Below, in pieces: positions 43,512 through 52,068 of a DNA stretch of 64,000 nt. The translations under genes and the position numbers were made by a program. This stretch comes from Clavibacter sp. B3I6 (lineage in GTDB: Bacteria > Actinomycetota > Actinomycetes > Actinomycetales > Microbacteriaceae). Below the pieces are notes generated by a model. It did no database searches. It saw nothing but the letters and a program-made list of their open reading frames with translations, and was not told the DNA's origin. The stretch covers positions 3,038,001 through 3,102,000 of the forward strand of contig NZ_JAUSYL010000001.1 in the NCBI RefSeq assembly GCF_030816895.1, written 5' to 3'. The first letter of the stretch is position 1; the number at the start of each line of letters is the position of its first letter.

Positions 43512-44112
43512 TTCGGCACTGCCCTTCCAAGCTGAGGATGTAGATGCGGTAGTTCTGATTGTCGGGGCAGACCCCGTGGGCTGCGACGATGGCCACGATC
43601 GTGACGCCGAGGCCGCCTGCGGCGACGCACCCGACACCGCCCGTCTCCGGTCCAAGTGCGGCGCAGATTGTCGCGGCGAGTCCCCCGGCCGCAGCGGTGG
43701 CACCGGTCGCTTGCTCCGTGGAGTCGAGGCTGACGTAGGGGAAGGGATCCGAGCCGACGGAGACGAGCGATGTGTCGATGACGTCGTGGGCGGCGGGGAC
43801 AACGACGGCGCTGCCAGATGAGTCGTAGGTGAAGGCGATGTCTACGCCGGGTGAGACGTGATAAGTGACCCGTTCTCCGTGAGCCGTCGCGACGCTGTCA
43901 CGTGGTGCTGGCCCACGTTGAAGGGCCCTGCCCAGCTCGGCGAGTCGGTGAGGGGTGAGTGCAGCGCTCGTCTGGGGAGCGGGCCGCGAGTCCGACAAGA
44001 CCCGTAAGCCATGTCCGGGGGGACCGGCGGCGAAGGCGGGTGGAGTGGCGGCGAGCGGTGCGAGTGTGAGCGCCACCAGGAGCGCGAGGCGTTTGAGCGA
44101 TCGAGATCTCAT
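43504..44112 (-). CDS. Secreted four-cysteine, glycine-rich protein (candidate toxin)
   Basis: This 202-aa protein has a Sec signal peptide (RSRSLKRLALLVALTLAPLAATPPAFA, cleavage near residue 28). The middle part is polar with THR/SER-rich strands (YHVSPGVDIAFTYDSSGSAVVV, FPYVSLDSTEQATG). The last 65 residues are a Gly/Ala-rich hydrophobic stretch (about 140-180) with four cysteines at 150, 162, 182 and 199, ending LEGQCRND; they could form two disulfides. ATG 44112 follows GGAGGAG. No enzyme motif or known family is recognised. A processed, membrane-active C-terminal peptide would fit a bacteriocin-like role, paired with the overlapping membrane gene; this is inference. Confidence 0.7.
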   Translation of the reverse strand: MRSRSLKRLALLVALTLAPLAATPPAFAAGPPGHGLRVLSDSRPAPQTSAALTPHRLAELGRALQRGPAPRDSVATAHGERVTYHVSPGVDIAFTYDSSGSAVVVPAAHDVIDTSLVSVGSDPFPYVSLDSTEQATGATAAAGGLAATICAALGPETGGVGCVAAGGLGVTIVAIVAAHGVCPDNQNYRIYILSLEGQCRND

Positions 44113-44284
44113 GTTCTCCTCCAGTCGGGAACGCACCTACAGTCCTCCTCCGGCAGCTCCTGGGCGCGCGTTGTGCACAGGGTGCGGATGGCGGGGCCGA
44201 AGTGTGCTTAGGACCCGCGAATGGTGTGAACGGTTGCGCGTCGTGTCACGACCAGCGCTCGCGGCACCAGCGGCATCGGTGGCA

Positions 44285-44441
44285 GGCGCAGACCATCGAC
44301 GCGAAGATCGCCGAGCTCATCGACAGCAAGGCGGGCCTCGCGGCGCGCGCGCTCGACGGCGAGGACTTCGACGAGGCCGGATCGACGTCCGTCCAGCTCG
44401 ACGCCCTCTCGCACCTGCTCGAGGAGGCGCTGGCCGCGTAG
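44285..44441 (+). pseudogene. Duplicated 3' fragment of the helicase gene
   Basis: 51 codons in the same frame as the helicase C-terminus (AQTIDAKIAELIDSKAG to HLLEEALAA and the stop). The only upstream reading frame is a short, unrelated stretch with no ribosome site, so it is a non-functional duplicate. Confidence 0.85.
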
Positions 44442-44459
44442 GTGTCGCGACCTGCACGA

Positions 44460-44495
44460 CGACGCCCCCGCGACCTGCTGGTCGCGGGGGCGTCG
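44460..44495. terminator. Terminator, copy 2
   Basis: Same 15-bp stem and loop as at 43226-43261. It ends 17 bases before the stop codon of the leftward 59-aa gene, whose transcript it can end. Confidence 0.75.
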
Positions 44496-44511
44496 TGCGT
44501 GCGGGGAGGCG

Positions 44512-44691
44512 CTAGCCGCGCTCGGCCCGGCGGCGTGCGTGCTCGGCCTTGCGGGCGGCGCGGCGCTCGCGGGCGACGGCGTCCTGCGCGTCCTGCGTGG
44601 GGTTCGAGCGCGAGGTGCCGATGACGGCGAACGCGATGAGGACCACGACGACCGCCAGCACGGCGTAGACCAGGATCGTCGTGCCGGTCAT
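44512..44691 (-). CDS. 59-aa single-helix membrane protein
   Basis: This short protein (too short for many gene finders) starts MTGTTILVYAVLAVVVVLIAFAV, one transmembrane helix, followed by a charged amphipathic tail (DAVARERRAARKAEHARRRAERG). ATG 44691 is preceded by GAGGAG, with TACGCT at 44718-44723 (minus strand) as a likely -10 box. It follows the repeat's terminator and lies outside the cargo. Small single-helix proteins of this type are frequent in actinobacteria; role unknown. Confidence 0.65.
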   Translation of the reverse strand: MTGTTILVYAVLAVVVVLIAFAVIGTSRSNPTQDAQDAVARERRAARKAEHARRRAERG

Positions 44692-44730
44692 GCGCGCTCC
44701 TCGGGTCGGGTGCTCCGAGCGTAGCGGCGG

Positions 44731-46089
44731 TCAGTCCTCGAGGGCCGCGCCGCGGAGGTCCGGCAGGGTGAGCGCGGCCGCGGCGGCCAACGCGAAGACG
44801 GCGGCGAAGACGCCGAACGGCAGCGCGACGCCGCCGAGCGCGAGGAGCGGCGGCACGCACAGCGGCGCGATGATCGACGCGAGCCTCCCGAAGCCCGCCG
44901 CGCTGCCCGCGCCCGTCGCGCGTACCCGCGTCGGGTAGAGCTCCGGGGTCACGGCGTAGAGCGCGCCCCACGCGCCGAGGTTCGAGAACGACATGAGGGA
45001 GCCGAACACGAGGATCGAGGTCACGTCGTCGGCGGTGCCGAAGAGGCCGGCGGACACGGCGGATCCCGCGAGGAAGACCGCGAGCGTCACGCGGCGGCCC
45101 CAGCGCTCGACGAGCCAGGCGGACACGGCGTAGCCCGGCAGCTGCGCGAGCGTGATGAGCAGCGTGTACGCGAACGACCGCACGAGCGAGAAGCCCTGCG
45201 CCACGAGCAGCGTCGGCAGCCAGATGAAGGCGCCGTAGTACGCGAAGTTGACGCAGAACCACACGATCCAGAGGGACAGCGTGCGGCGGCGGAGTCGCGC
45301 GCCGAAGAGGCGCTCGCGGGGCGCGGGGGCCGCGGCGTCGGCGGCGGCGTCGGCCATGAGGTCCGTCGGCGTCTCCGGAACCGCGTCCGGGGCCGGATCC
45401 GCCCCCGCCGCCCCCTCCAGATCGCGCACGACCCGCTCGGCCTCCGCGTGCCGGCCCTTCGCCTCGAGGAACCGCACCGACTCCGGCAGCCGCAGCCGCA
45501 CGAAGATCGCCCACACGGCGGGGACGGCGCCGAGCGCGAGCGCCCACCGCCAGCCGTCGTCGCTCGACGGGATGACGAGGTAGCCGATGAGCGCCGCCGC
45601 GGTCCAGCCCACCGCCCAGGACGACTCGAGGATCACGATGACGCGGCCGCGGATCCGCGCCGGCGCGAACTCGCTCACGAGCGTCGACGCGACCGGCAGC
45701 TCGGCGCCGAGCCCCAGGCCCACGACGAAGCGGAGCGCGATGAGGGCCCCCACCGACATCGCGAGCGCGGAGACGCCCGTCGCCAGGCCGTAGACCAGCA
45801 GCGTGAGCGCGAACACCTGGCGGCGGCCGAGCCGGTCGGCGAGGAGCCCGCCCACGCTCGCGCCGATCGCCATGCCGAGGAACCCGGCGGATGCGACGAG
45901 GCCGAGCTGGCCGGCGTCCGCCTTCCACACCACCGCCAGCTGCGCGATGACGAACGAGATGAGGCCGACGTCCATGGCGTCGAGCGCCCAGCCGACGCCG
46001 CTGCCGCCGAGGATGCGCGAGTGCGCCCGCGTCCAGGGAAGGGCGTCGAGGCGCTCGGAGCGGGTGGGCCGCGAGGTGGTCGTGGTCAT
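44731..46089 (-). CDS. MFS transporter, metabolite:H+ symporter type
   Basis: This 452-aa carrier has 12 helices and both MFS family motifs: GGLLADRLGRRQVFALTLL after helix 2, and a matching VERWGRRVTLAVFLAG after helix 8. The opening RILGGSGVGWALDAMDVGLISFVIAQL, with D-x-x-D in the first helix, is the sugar/aromatic-acid (MHS) pattern, close to NiaP and benzoate carriers. A long acidic loop (EGAAGADPAPDAVPETPTD) joins the halves. It is downstream of, and in the same direction as, the thiamine operon (255-base gap), so a vitamin-related cargo is possible but unproven. Confidence 0.85.
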   Translation of the reverse strand: MTTTTSRPTRSERLDALPWTRAHSRILGGSGVGWALDAMDVGLISFVIAQLAVVWKADAGQLGLVASAGFLGMAIGASVGGLLADRLGRRQVFALTLLVYGLATGVSALAMSVGALIALRFVVGLGLGAELPVASTLVSEFAPARIRGRVIVILESSWAVGWTAAALIGYLVIPSSDDGWRWALALGAVPAVWAIFVRLRLPESVRFLEAKGRHAEAERVVRDLEGAAGADPAPDAVPETPTDLMADAAADAAAPAPRERLFGARLRRRTLSLWIVWFCVNFAYYGAFIWLPTLLVAQGFSLVRSFAYTLLITLAQLPGYAVSAWLVERWGRRVTLAVFLAGSAVSAGLFGTADDVTSILVFGSLMSFSNLGAWGALYAVTPELYPTRVRATGAGSAAGFGRLASIIAPLCVPPLLALGGVALPFGVFAAVFALAAAAALTLPDLRGAALED

Positions 46090-46343
46090 GTGCTCGGCTT
46101 TCGGGGAGGACGGGCGCGTCCGCGGGCCGCTCCGGGTGGAGGCGGTCACGCGGGAGGACGACGGGCTACCGGGAGCCCGGAGGGGCGGACGGGCGGACGG
46201 TCCGGGGACGCCGAGACGGGCGGGGGACAGGGCCCGAGCGTAGCGGGGGCCTGCCGTGCCGTCAGCCGTGTGACGCGGGGAGGCGTCCGCCCGGCCGCCC
46301 GGCTCGCCGAGGCGGGGAGGGGCGGAGCGGGGCGGACTCCGGA

Positions 46344-48638
46344 TCAGCCGAGCGCCTCCGGGGCGCGGAAGAAGTCGCGCTCGTAGGCCGCGGAGACGCG
46401 GGACGCCTCGAGCATCGCCGCGCGTCGCCCGGGTCCCGCGAGCACGGCCGCCTCGTCCACCAGCGCGCACGCGTGCTCCGTCGCGGCCGCGAACGCCGGA
46501 TCGGCGTAGGTCTCCAGCCACGCCGCGTACGGGTGCGCGGCACCGGCCGCCGCCGCCGCGGATCCCGCCGCCCGGAGCCGGGTGCCCACGTCCGCGTAGA
46601 TCGTGAAGCACGGCAGCAGCGCCGCGACGAGGACGGCGTAGTCGCTCGCCGCCGCGTGCGCGAGGAGGTGGTCGACGTACGCGCGCGTCACGGGTCCGAC
46701 GACCGCGGGCGCGGGGTGCCGGGCCAGCCACTCCTCGTGCAGCGCGGACTCGGCGGCGATCGCGTCGGCCGCGGAGCGCGCCCAGGCGACCTGCGCCGCG
46801 GGCGTCGGCGCGAGCTGGCTGGCCCGGGCGAGCACACGGGAGTACGCGCGGAGGTAGATCGCGTCCTGCGCGAGGTAGTGCGAGAACCACGCCTCGGGCA
46901 GGCTGCCGTCGCCGAGGCGGCGGACGAACGCGAGCTCGTCGATCTCCCGGCGGAGATCCGCGGATCCTGCCCACATCTCCGCGGTGACGGGTCCCGCGTG
47001 CGTCCCCGCGGCGTCCCAGAGGGTCCGCAGGTGGTCGAGCGGGCCGGCGCCCGCGCCCACGTCGAGGTCCTCGGCTCGCGCGAGGGATCCGGTGAGCCAG
47101 CCCTTCGCCTCCGTGAGCGCCGCGAGCCAGTCGCCGCGGCGCGGGTGCAGCGTCGCCAGGGCGCTCGACAGCGAGCAGCCGGTGCCGTGCGTGCTCGTCG
47201 TCGCGATGCGCGGACCGGCGACCACGTCGACCGCGGCCTGCGCGCCGGGCGCACCGGGTGACACGAGCGCGTCCGGGCAGTCGTCCTCGCGCAGGTGGCC
47301 GCCCTTGACGATGACGCGCACCCGGTGCCGGTCCGCCAGCGCGCGGCCCTGCGCGAGCGCCTGGTCCCAGCCGTCGGCCTCGGGCTCGCCGAGGAGCGCC
47401 GCGAGCTCGGGCAGGTTCGGCGTCACGACGTCGGCGAGCGGCAGGAGGCGGCGGAGCGCGTCCGTGGCGTCGTCGTCGAGGAGGGCGTCGCCGGACTGCG
47501 CGACCATGACCGGATCCAGCACCACGACGGGCGGGCGCACCGCGCGCAGCCAGTCCGCCACCTCGTCGACCACGGCGGCCGAGCCGAGCATGCCGATCTT
47601 CACGGCGTCGATCGCCACGTCGTCCGAGACGGCGTCGAGCTGCGCGCGCAGGAACGCCACGGGCGGCACGTGGATCTCCCGCACGCCCCGCGTGTTCTGC
47701 GCCACGAGCGCCGTGACGACGGCCATGCCGTAGCCGCCGTTCGCCGCGATGGACTTGAGGTCGGCCTGGATGCCGGCGCCGCCCGTCGGATCCGTGCCCG
47801 CGATGCTGAGGACGCGCGGGACGCGGGACGGATCGGCAGCGGGGCGCGGAGTGCCCGTCGCGTCCGCCTCCGGGGACTCGGCCGTGGCCGTCGCGGTGCC
47901 CGCCTCCGCGACCTCCGCCCCGACGTCGTCGCCGCCGCCCGCCCCGCGCACGCGCGCCCACTCGGCCGCGAGCTCGCGCGCCGAGGCCGCGGGATCCTCG
48001 GCCGCGCAGATCGCCGACACGACGGCCGTGCCCGCGCCGCCCGCCGCCGCGATCGCCGCGACGTCCCGCACGTCCACGCCGCCGATCGCGACGCAGGGCA
48101 CGGGGGAGAGCCCCGCGATGATCCCGAACCCGTCGTGGCCGAGCGGCGCCGGGTGGTCGGGCTTGGTGCTGGTGGGGCGGATCACGCCGACGCCGAGGTA
48201 GTCGACGGTGCCGGCCGGGAGCGCGCGCACCGCCTCGACGTGCGCGGGCGTGTTCGCGGTGAGGCCGACGACGAGCCGCCGGTCGGGGCTCGCCGCGTCG
48301 AGCATCCGCCGGACCAGCTCGGCCGGGACGTCGGACTGCCCGACGTGCACGCCGTCCACGCGCGTGCCGCGCGCGAGGGCCGCCAGGACGACGTCGACGC
48401 GGTCGTCGACGAGCAGCAGCGGACGGGCGGCGTCCGGGTGCGCGGACGCGTGCGCGTCGATCGCGTCGGCCGCCGCCGTCACGGTCGCCAGCAGGTCGGC
48501 CGCACTGGCGTGCTTGTCGCGGATCTGCACGGCCGTCGCCCCGCCCGCGACCGCCGCCGCGACGACCGCGGGCACGCCGCGCTCGCCGCAGAGCGCGGGG
48601 TCGGTGACGAGGTAGACGGAGAGGTCGAGCGCGCTCAC
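46344..48638 (-). CDS. thiED: Trifunctional ThiE-ThiD-TenA thiamine protein
   Basis: This 764-aa fusion joins three enzymes. ThiE (about 1-225; IRDKHASAADLL, VGVIRPTSTKPDH) couples pyrimidine and thiazole phosphates. A Glu/Ala/Thr-rich linker follows. ThiD (about 270-525; SIAGTDPTGGAGIQADLKS, IGMLGSAAVVDEVADWL, STHGTGCSLSSALA) phosphorylates HMP. TenA (about 540-764; EWLARHPAP, LLPCFTIYADVG with the catalytic Cys) salvages degraded pyrimidine. The GTG start overlaps the thiM stop (GTGA), so both are controlled by the upstream TPP riboswitch. Two- and three-part fusions exist in actinobacteria; the order ThiE-ThiD-TenA is here read directly from sequence. Confidence 0.92.
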   Translation of the reverse strand: MSALDLSVYLVTDPALCGERGVPAVVAAAVAGGATAVQIRDKHASAADLLATVTAAADAIDAHASAHPDAARPLLLVDDRVDVVLAALARGTRVDGVHVGQSDVPAELVRRMLDAASPDRRLVVGLTANTPAHVEAVRALPAGTVDYLGVGVIRPTSTKPDHPAPLGHDGFGIIAGLSPVPCVAIGGVDVRDVAAIAAAGGAGTAVVSAICAAEDPAASARELAAEWARVRGAGGGDDVGAEVAEAGTATATAESPEADATGTPRPAADPSRVPRVLSIAGTDPTGGAGIQADLKSIAANGGYGMAVVTALVAQNTRGVREIHVPPVAFLRAQLDAVSDDVAIDAVKIGMLGSAAVVDEVADWLRAVRPPVVVLDPVMVAQSGDALLDDDATDALRRLLPLADVVTPNLPELAALLGEPEADGWDQALAQGRALADRHRVRVIVKGGHLREDDCPDALVSPGAPGAQAAVDVVAGPRIATTSTHGTGCSLSSALATLHPRRGDWLAALTEAKGWLTGSLARAEDLDVGAGAGPLDHLRTLWDAAGTHAGPVTAEMWAGSADLRREIDELAFVRRLGDGSLPEAWFSHYLAQDAIYLRAYSRVLARASQLAPTPAAQVAWARSAADAIAAESALHEEWLARHPAPAVVGPVTRAYVDHLLAHAAASDYAVLVAALLPCFTIYADVGTRLRAAGSAAAAAGAAHPYAAWLETYADPAFAAATEHACALVDEAAVLAGPGRRAAMLEASRVSAAYERDFFRAPEALG

Positions 48639-49462
48639 GAGAGGCGCTCGCGGTGGGCGACGAGCTCGGGCGTGATCGCGTCGAGGGCGTCGAGGAGCGC
48701 CACCGCGAACGATCCGGGTCCGCGCGCGCCCTCGGCGGCGACCTCCGCGGCGATCGTGTACACGCTCGTCGCGGCCACGGCGGCCCGCAGCGGATCCGGC
48801 TCCAGCGACGCGAACGCCGCCATCACGGCGCCGAGCGCGCAGCCCCCGCCGGTCACCTTCGTCAGGAGCGCGTCGCCCGTGTGCACGCGCACGACGCGGT
48901 GGCCGTCCGTGATGTGGTCGACGGGACCCGACACCGCGACGACCGTGCCGTAGGTGCGCGCGAGGAGCGTCGCGGCGTCGAGCGCCGCCTCCACCGCGTC
49001 GGTCGCGTCGACCCCGCGTCCGCCGACGCCGCCGGTCGCGAGCGCGATGACCTCCGATGCGTTGCCGCGCACGATCGTGGGCGACAGCGCCACCAGCTCG
49101 TGCGCGAGCCGCGTCCGCACCGGCAGGGCGCCGACCGCGACGGGATCCAGCACCCACGGCGTGCCCGCCTCGCGCGCCGCGTGCGCGGCCTCGACCGCGG
49201 CCTCCCGCTGCTCGGCGTGCGGCGTGCCGAGGTTGACGAGCACGCCCGACGCGATCCGCGCGAACGGCCCCGCCTCGGTCGGCACGTCCGTCATCGCGGG
49301 CGCGGCGCCGAGCGCGAGGAGGACGTTCGCGGTGAAGCCGGTGACGACGGCGTTCGTGATGCACTGCACGAGCGGCGTGCGCTCCCGCAGCAGGCGGAGG
49401 AGGTCCGCCGAGGCGGTCCCCGCTCCCGTGGTCTCGTGGGTGGATGGGCGCGCAGCGCTCAT
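48635..49462 (-). CDS. thiM: Hydroxyethylthiazole kinase
   Basis: ThiM (275 aa) phosphorylates the thiazole alcohol for thiamine salvage. Seen: PLVQCITNAVVTGFTANVLLALGAAPAMTD, the substrate-binding NASEVIALA, and the anion-hole VTGGGCALGAVMAAF where the catalytic Cys is present. ATG 49462 is preceded by GGAGGG with 8-base spacing; that ribosome site is part of helix P1 of the TPP riboswitch. It overlaps the ThiE-ThiD-TenA start by 4 bases. Confidence 0.94.
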   Translation of the reverse strand: MSAARPSTHETTGAGTASADLLRLLRERTPLVQCITNAVVTGFTANVLLALGAAPAMTDVPTEAGPFARIASGVLVNLGTPHAEQREAAVEAAHAAREAGTPWVLDPVAVGALPVRTRLAHELVALSPTIVRGNASEVIALATGGVGGRGVDATDAVEAALDAATLLARTYGTVVAVSGPVDHITDGHRVVRVHTGDALLTKVTGGGCALGAVMAAFASLEPDPLRAAVAATSVYTIAAEVAAEGARGPGSFAVALLDALDAITPELVAHRERLS

Positions 49463-49468
49463 GATGAC

Positions 49469-49544
49469 ATCCCTCCGCCGGTGCGAACCGGATCAGGTGC
49501 GACGGGTCTCATCTCAGCCCTCGTGGGCACCCCGTGTCAGGGAT
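49469..49544 (-). promoter_or_regulatory. TPP (thiamine diphosphate) riboswitch
   Basis: On the minus strand the leader contains the THI box: GGGGTGCCC near the 5' side, GGGCTGAGATGAGACCC, then ACCTGATCCGG and the closing GGAGGGATG. P1 can form between ATCCCT (49544-49539) and AGGGAT (49474-49469). The 3' strand of P1 overlaps the thiM ribosome site (GGAGGG), so ligand binding should directly hide it and stop translation. Confidence 0.92.
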
Positions 49545-49546
49545 CC

Positions 49547-49552
49547 ACACTA
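49547..49552 (-). promoter_or_regulatory. -10 box (TAGTGT) for the thiamine operon
   Basis: TAGTGT on the minus strand lies just before the riboswitch, so the transcript would begin at about the first base of P1. Confidence 0.45.
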
Positions 49553-49605
49553 GGGGAGACGCGTCGCGCCCGTCGGGTCGACCGGCGGCGGGAGGCGGAG
49601 GCGCG

Positions 49606-51763
49606 CTAGGCGAGCCCCGCCACGTCGAGCACCCACGCGTAGTCGGAGGCGCGCTCGCGCCAGGCGTCGTACCGGCCCGACTTGCCGCCGTGGCCCGCCT
49701 GCATCTCGGTGCGCAGCAGCACGGGCGCGCCGACCTCGCGGAGGCGGGCCGTCCACTTCGCGGGCTCGACGTAGAGGACGCGCGTGTCGTTGAGGCTCGT
49801 GACCGCGAGGATCCGCGGGTACTGCACGCCCTCGCGCACGTTCTCGTACGGCGTGTACGACTTCATGTACGCGTACACCTCGGGGTCGTGCAGCGGGTCG
49901 CCCCACTCGTCCCACTCGATCACGGTGAGCGGCAGCGACGGGTCGAGGATGCTCGTGAGCGCGTCGACGAACGGCACGCCCGCGAGGATCCCGGCGAAGC
50001 GGTCGGGCGCGATGTTCGCGACCGCGCCCATCAGCAGGCCGCCGGCGCTCCGGCCCTCGGCGACGAGGCGGTCGGGGCTCGTCCACCCGCGGGCGATGAG
50101 GTGGTCGGCCGCTGCGACGAAGTCGGTGAAGGTGTTGCGCTTCGCGATCGTCTTGCCCTCGTCGTACCAGCGCCGGCCCATCTCGCCGCCGCCGCGCACG
50201 TGCGCGATCACGAACGCCATGCCCCGGTCGAGCAGCGAGAGCCGCGCGATGGAGAACGACGGGTCGATGCTCGCCTCGTACGAGCCGTAGCCGTACAGCA
50301 GGAGCGGCGCGGGTGTACCGGGGTGCACGAGGCCGCGCTTGTAGACGACCGACAGCGGGATCTCGGTGCCGTCCTCCGCAGTCGCCCACTCGCGGGTCTG
50401 CACGTAGTCGTCGGGGTCGTAGCCGCCGCGCACGGGCTGCTGCTTGAGGAGGCGGAGCTCGCGGGTGGCGAGCACGTAGTCGTAGGTGGTGGGCCGGCGT
50501 CGCGAGGCTCGTGTAGCCGAGGCGCACGGTGGGCTGCGCGAACTCGGGGTTGCCGGCGGTGCCGACCGTGTAGATCGGCTCGTCGAACGCGATCTCGTGC
50601 AGCTGCTCGCCGTCGAGGACCCGGTCGAAGGGGATCACGCCGACGCGGGTGAGGCCCTCGCGGCGGTACGACACGACGACGTGGTCGGCGAACGCGCTGG
50701 CGTCCTCGAGGCGCACGTCGTCGTCGTGCGGGATGACGACCTGGCGGTCGGTCGTCGAGGTCGGGTCGTCGGCGGGCACGTCGATCAGCTCGAAGTTGGT
50801 GGCGCCGTCGTTGTGCAGGATGAGGAGCCGGTCGCTGCCGTCGATGACCGCGTGGTCGACGTCGTACTCGACGCTGTGGCGGCGGGGCCACACCGGGCGG
50901 AAGGTGCCCGTGGGGTCGCCGGCGTCGAGCAGCAGCACCTCGGTCGTGATCTTCGAGCCGACCTGGATCACGAGGTACTGGCGGCTGCGGGTCATGCCGA
51001 AGCCCGTGAAGTAGCTCTCGTCGGGCTCGGTGAAGACCTTCACGTCCTGCGCGGCGGGCGTGCCGACGCGGTGGCGCCACACGGTGTCGGGGCGCCAGGC
51101 GTCGTCGACCGTGACGTAGAAGAGATGGTCGCCGTGCGCCGAGAAGGTGGCGCCGTGGCTGGTGCCGGGGATCTCGTCGGCGAGGTCCTCGCCCGTGGCG
51201 AGGTCGCGGATCCGGAGCGTGAAGCGCTCGTCGCCCTCGACGTCGACCGAGTAGGCGAGGAGCGATCCGTCGGGGCTGACCTCGAACGCGCCGAGGGAGA
51301 AGAACTCGTGGCCCTCCGCCTCGGCGTTGGAGTCGAGGAGCACCTGCTCGCCCTCGACCGCGACGCCGTCGTCGGCTGCCTCGATGACGGGCGGGGTCCA
51401 GTCGTCCGGACCCTGGACCGGCCGCCGGCAGCGGATCGCGTACTGCGACCCCTCGACCGTGCGCGCGTAGTACCACCAGTCGCCCTCGCGCACGGGGACC
51501 GAGAGGTCGGTCTCCTGGGTGCGGTCCTTGATCTCCGTGAAGATCCGCTCGCGCAGCGGCTCCAGGTGCGCCGTCGCGGCTTCCGTGTACGCGTTCTCGG
51601 CCTCCAGGTGCGCGATGACGTCGGCGTCGTCCTTGTCGCGCAGCCACTCGTACCGGTCGACGAAGGTGTCGCCGTGGAACGTGCGCTCGATGGGGCGCTG
51701 GTCCGCGACGGGAGGGGTGGGGGAGGAGGACTCGGAGACGGCCGGGACGGCGGGGTCGGTCAT
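49606..51763 (-). pseudogene. ptrB: Oligopeptidase B gene, frameshifted near base 50494
   Basis: The N-terminal beta-propeller part (DPAVPAVSESSS to RLGYTSLATP) and the C-terminal catalytic part (TTYDYVLATREL to VLDVAGLA) lie in different frames. Removing one of the two C bases at 50494-50495 (plus strand) restores a 718-aa S9A peptidase that cleaves after Lys/Arg in short peptides. The catalytic Ser is in AEGRSAGGLLMG, Asp in VTSLNDTRVLYVEP and His in MQAGHGGKSG. ATG 51763 has TAGGCT 6 bases upstream (leaderless). It may be an assembly error rather than true loss, as both halves are conserved. Confidence 0.85.
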
Positions 51764-51769
51764 CCGTCG

Positions 51770-51775
51770 AGCCTA
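51770..51775 (-). promoter_or_regulatory. -10 box (TAGGCT) of leaderless ptrB
   Basis: TAGGCT on the minus strand, 6 bases before ATG 51763. Confidence 0.55.
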
Positions 51776-51958
51776 CCGACGGAGCTGCCGCCGCCGCCCA
51801 CCGCGTCGCCCGCGGACGGCCTCGACCACCGCGCCGAGGACCACGAGGATCCCTCCCGCGACGCCCCACCACCCGGACGGCGGGTCCGCGGGCCCGACCG
51901 GGACGGACAGGGCGACGAGTCCCACGCCCACGAGCGCGAGGAGGATCCAGCCGAGCAT
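51773..51958 (-). CDS. Small membrane protein (two helices)
   Basis: This 61-aa protein has two hydrophobic helices (LGWILLALVGVGLVALSVPV and WGVAGGILVVLGAVVEAV) and an Arg-rich tail (RGRRGGRRRQLRR). It lies just upstream of ptrB, whose -10 box is inside its last codons, so its coding status is moderately supported. No family recognised. Confidence 0.5.
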   Translation of the reverse strand: MLGWILLALVGVGLVALSVPVGPADPPSGWWGVAGGILVVLGAVVEAVRGRRGGRRRQLRR

Positions 51959-52068
51959 GGGGTCTCCGTCCGGGTGAGGACGCGCCCAGGCGGGACGGCG
52001 CGTCCCGTCACGCTAGCTGCACAGCCCCATCGCGCGCGGAGATCGCCCCCAGGGAGGGCGCGGTCGCG

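Larger units (their letters stand above)
44285..44506 (+). repeat. Direct repeat copy 2: helicase 3' end plus terminator
   Basis: 222 bases matching 43051-43276 with 4 substitutions and one 4-base gap. It restores a second helicase C-terminus and terminator on the far side of the cargo, as expected from integration at a gene end or a one-crossover event. Confidence 0.9.

Noticed and set aside
44240..44252. 13-base palindrome GTCGTG-T-CACGAC near repeat 2 as an attachment site
   Set aside because: No matching copy at the other end of the cargo and no integrase nearby.
44202..44441. 79-aa gene at the second repeat
   Set aside because: It is a fragment of the helicase end joined to unrelated codons, with no ribosome site.
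44731..47961. 1,076-aa minus-strand frame joining the MFS carrier and the thiamine region
   Set aside because: Only the last 452 codons (from ATG 46089) form a real protein; the rest is a shadow of the thiamine fusion.
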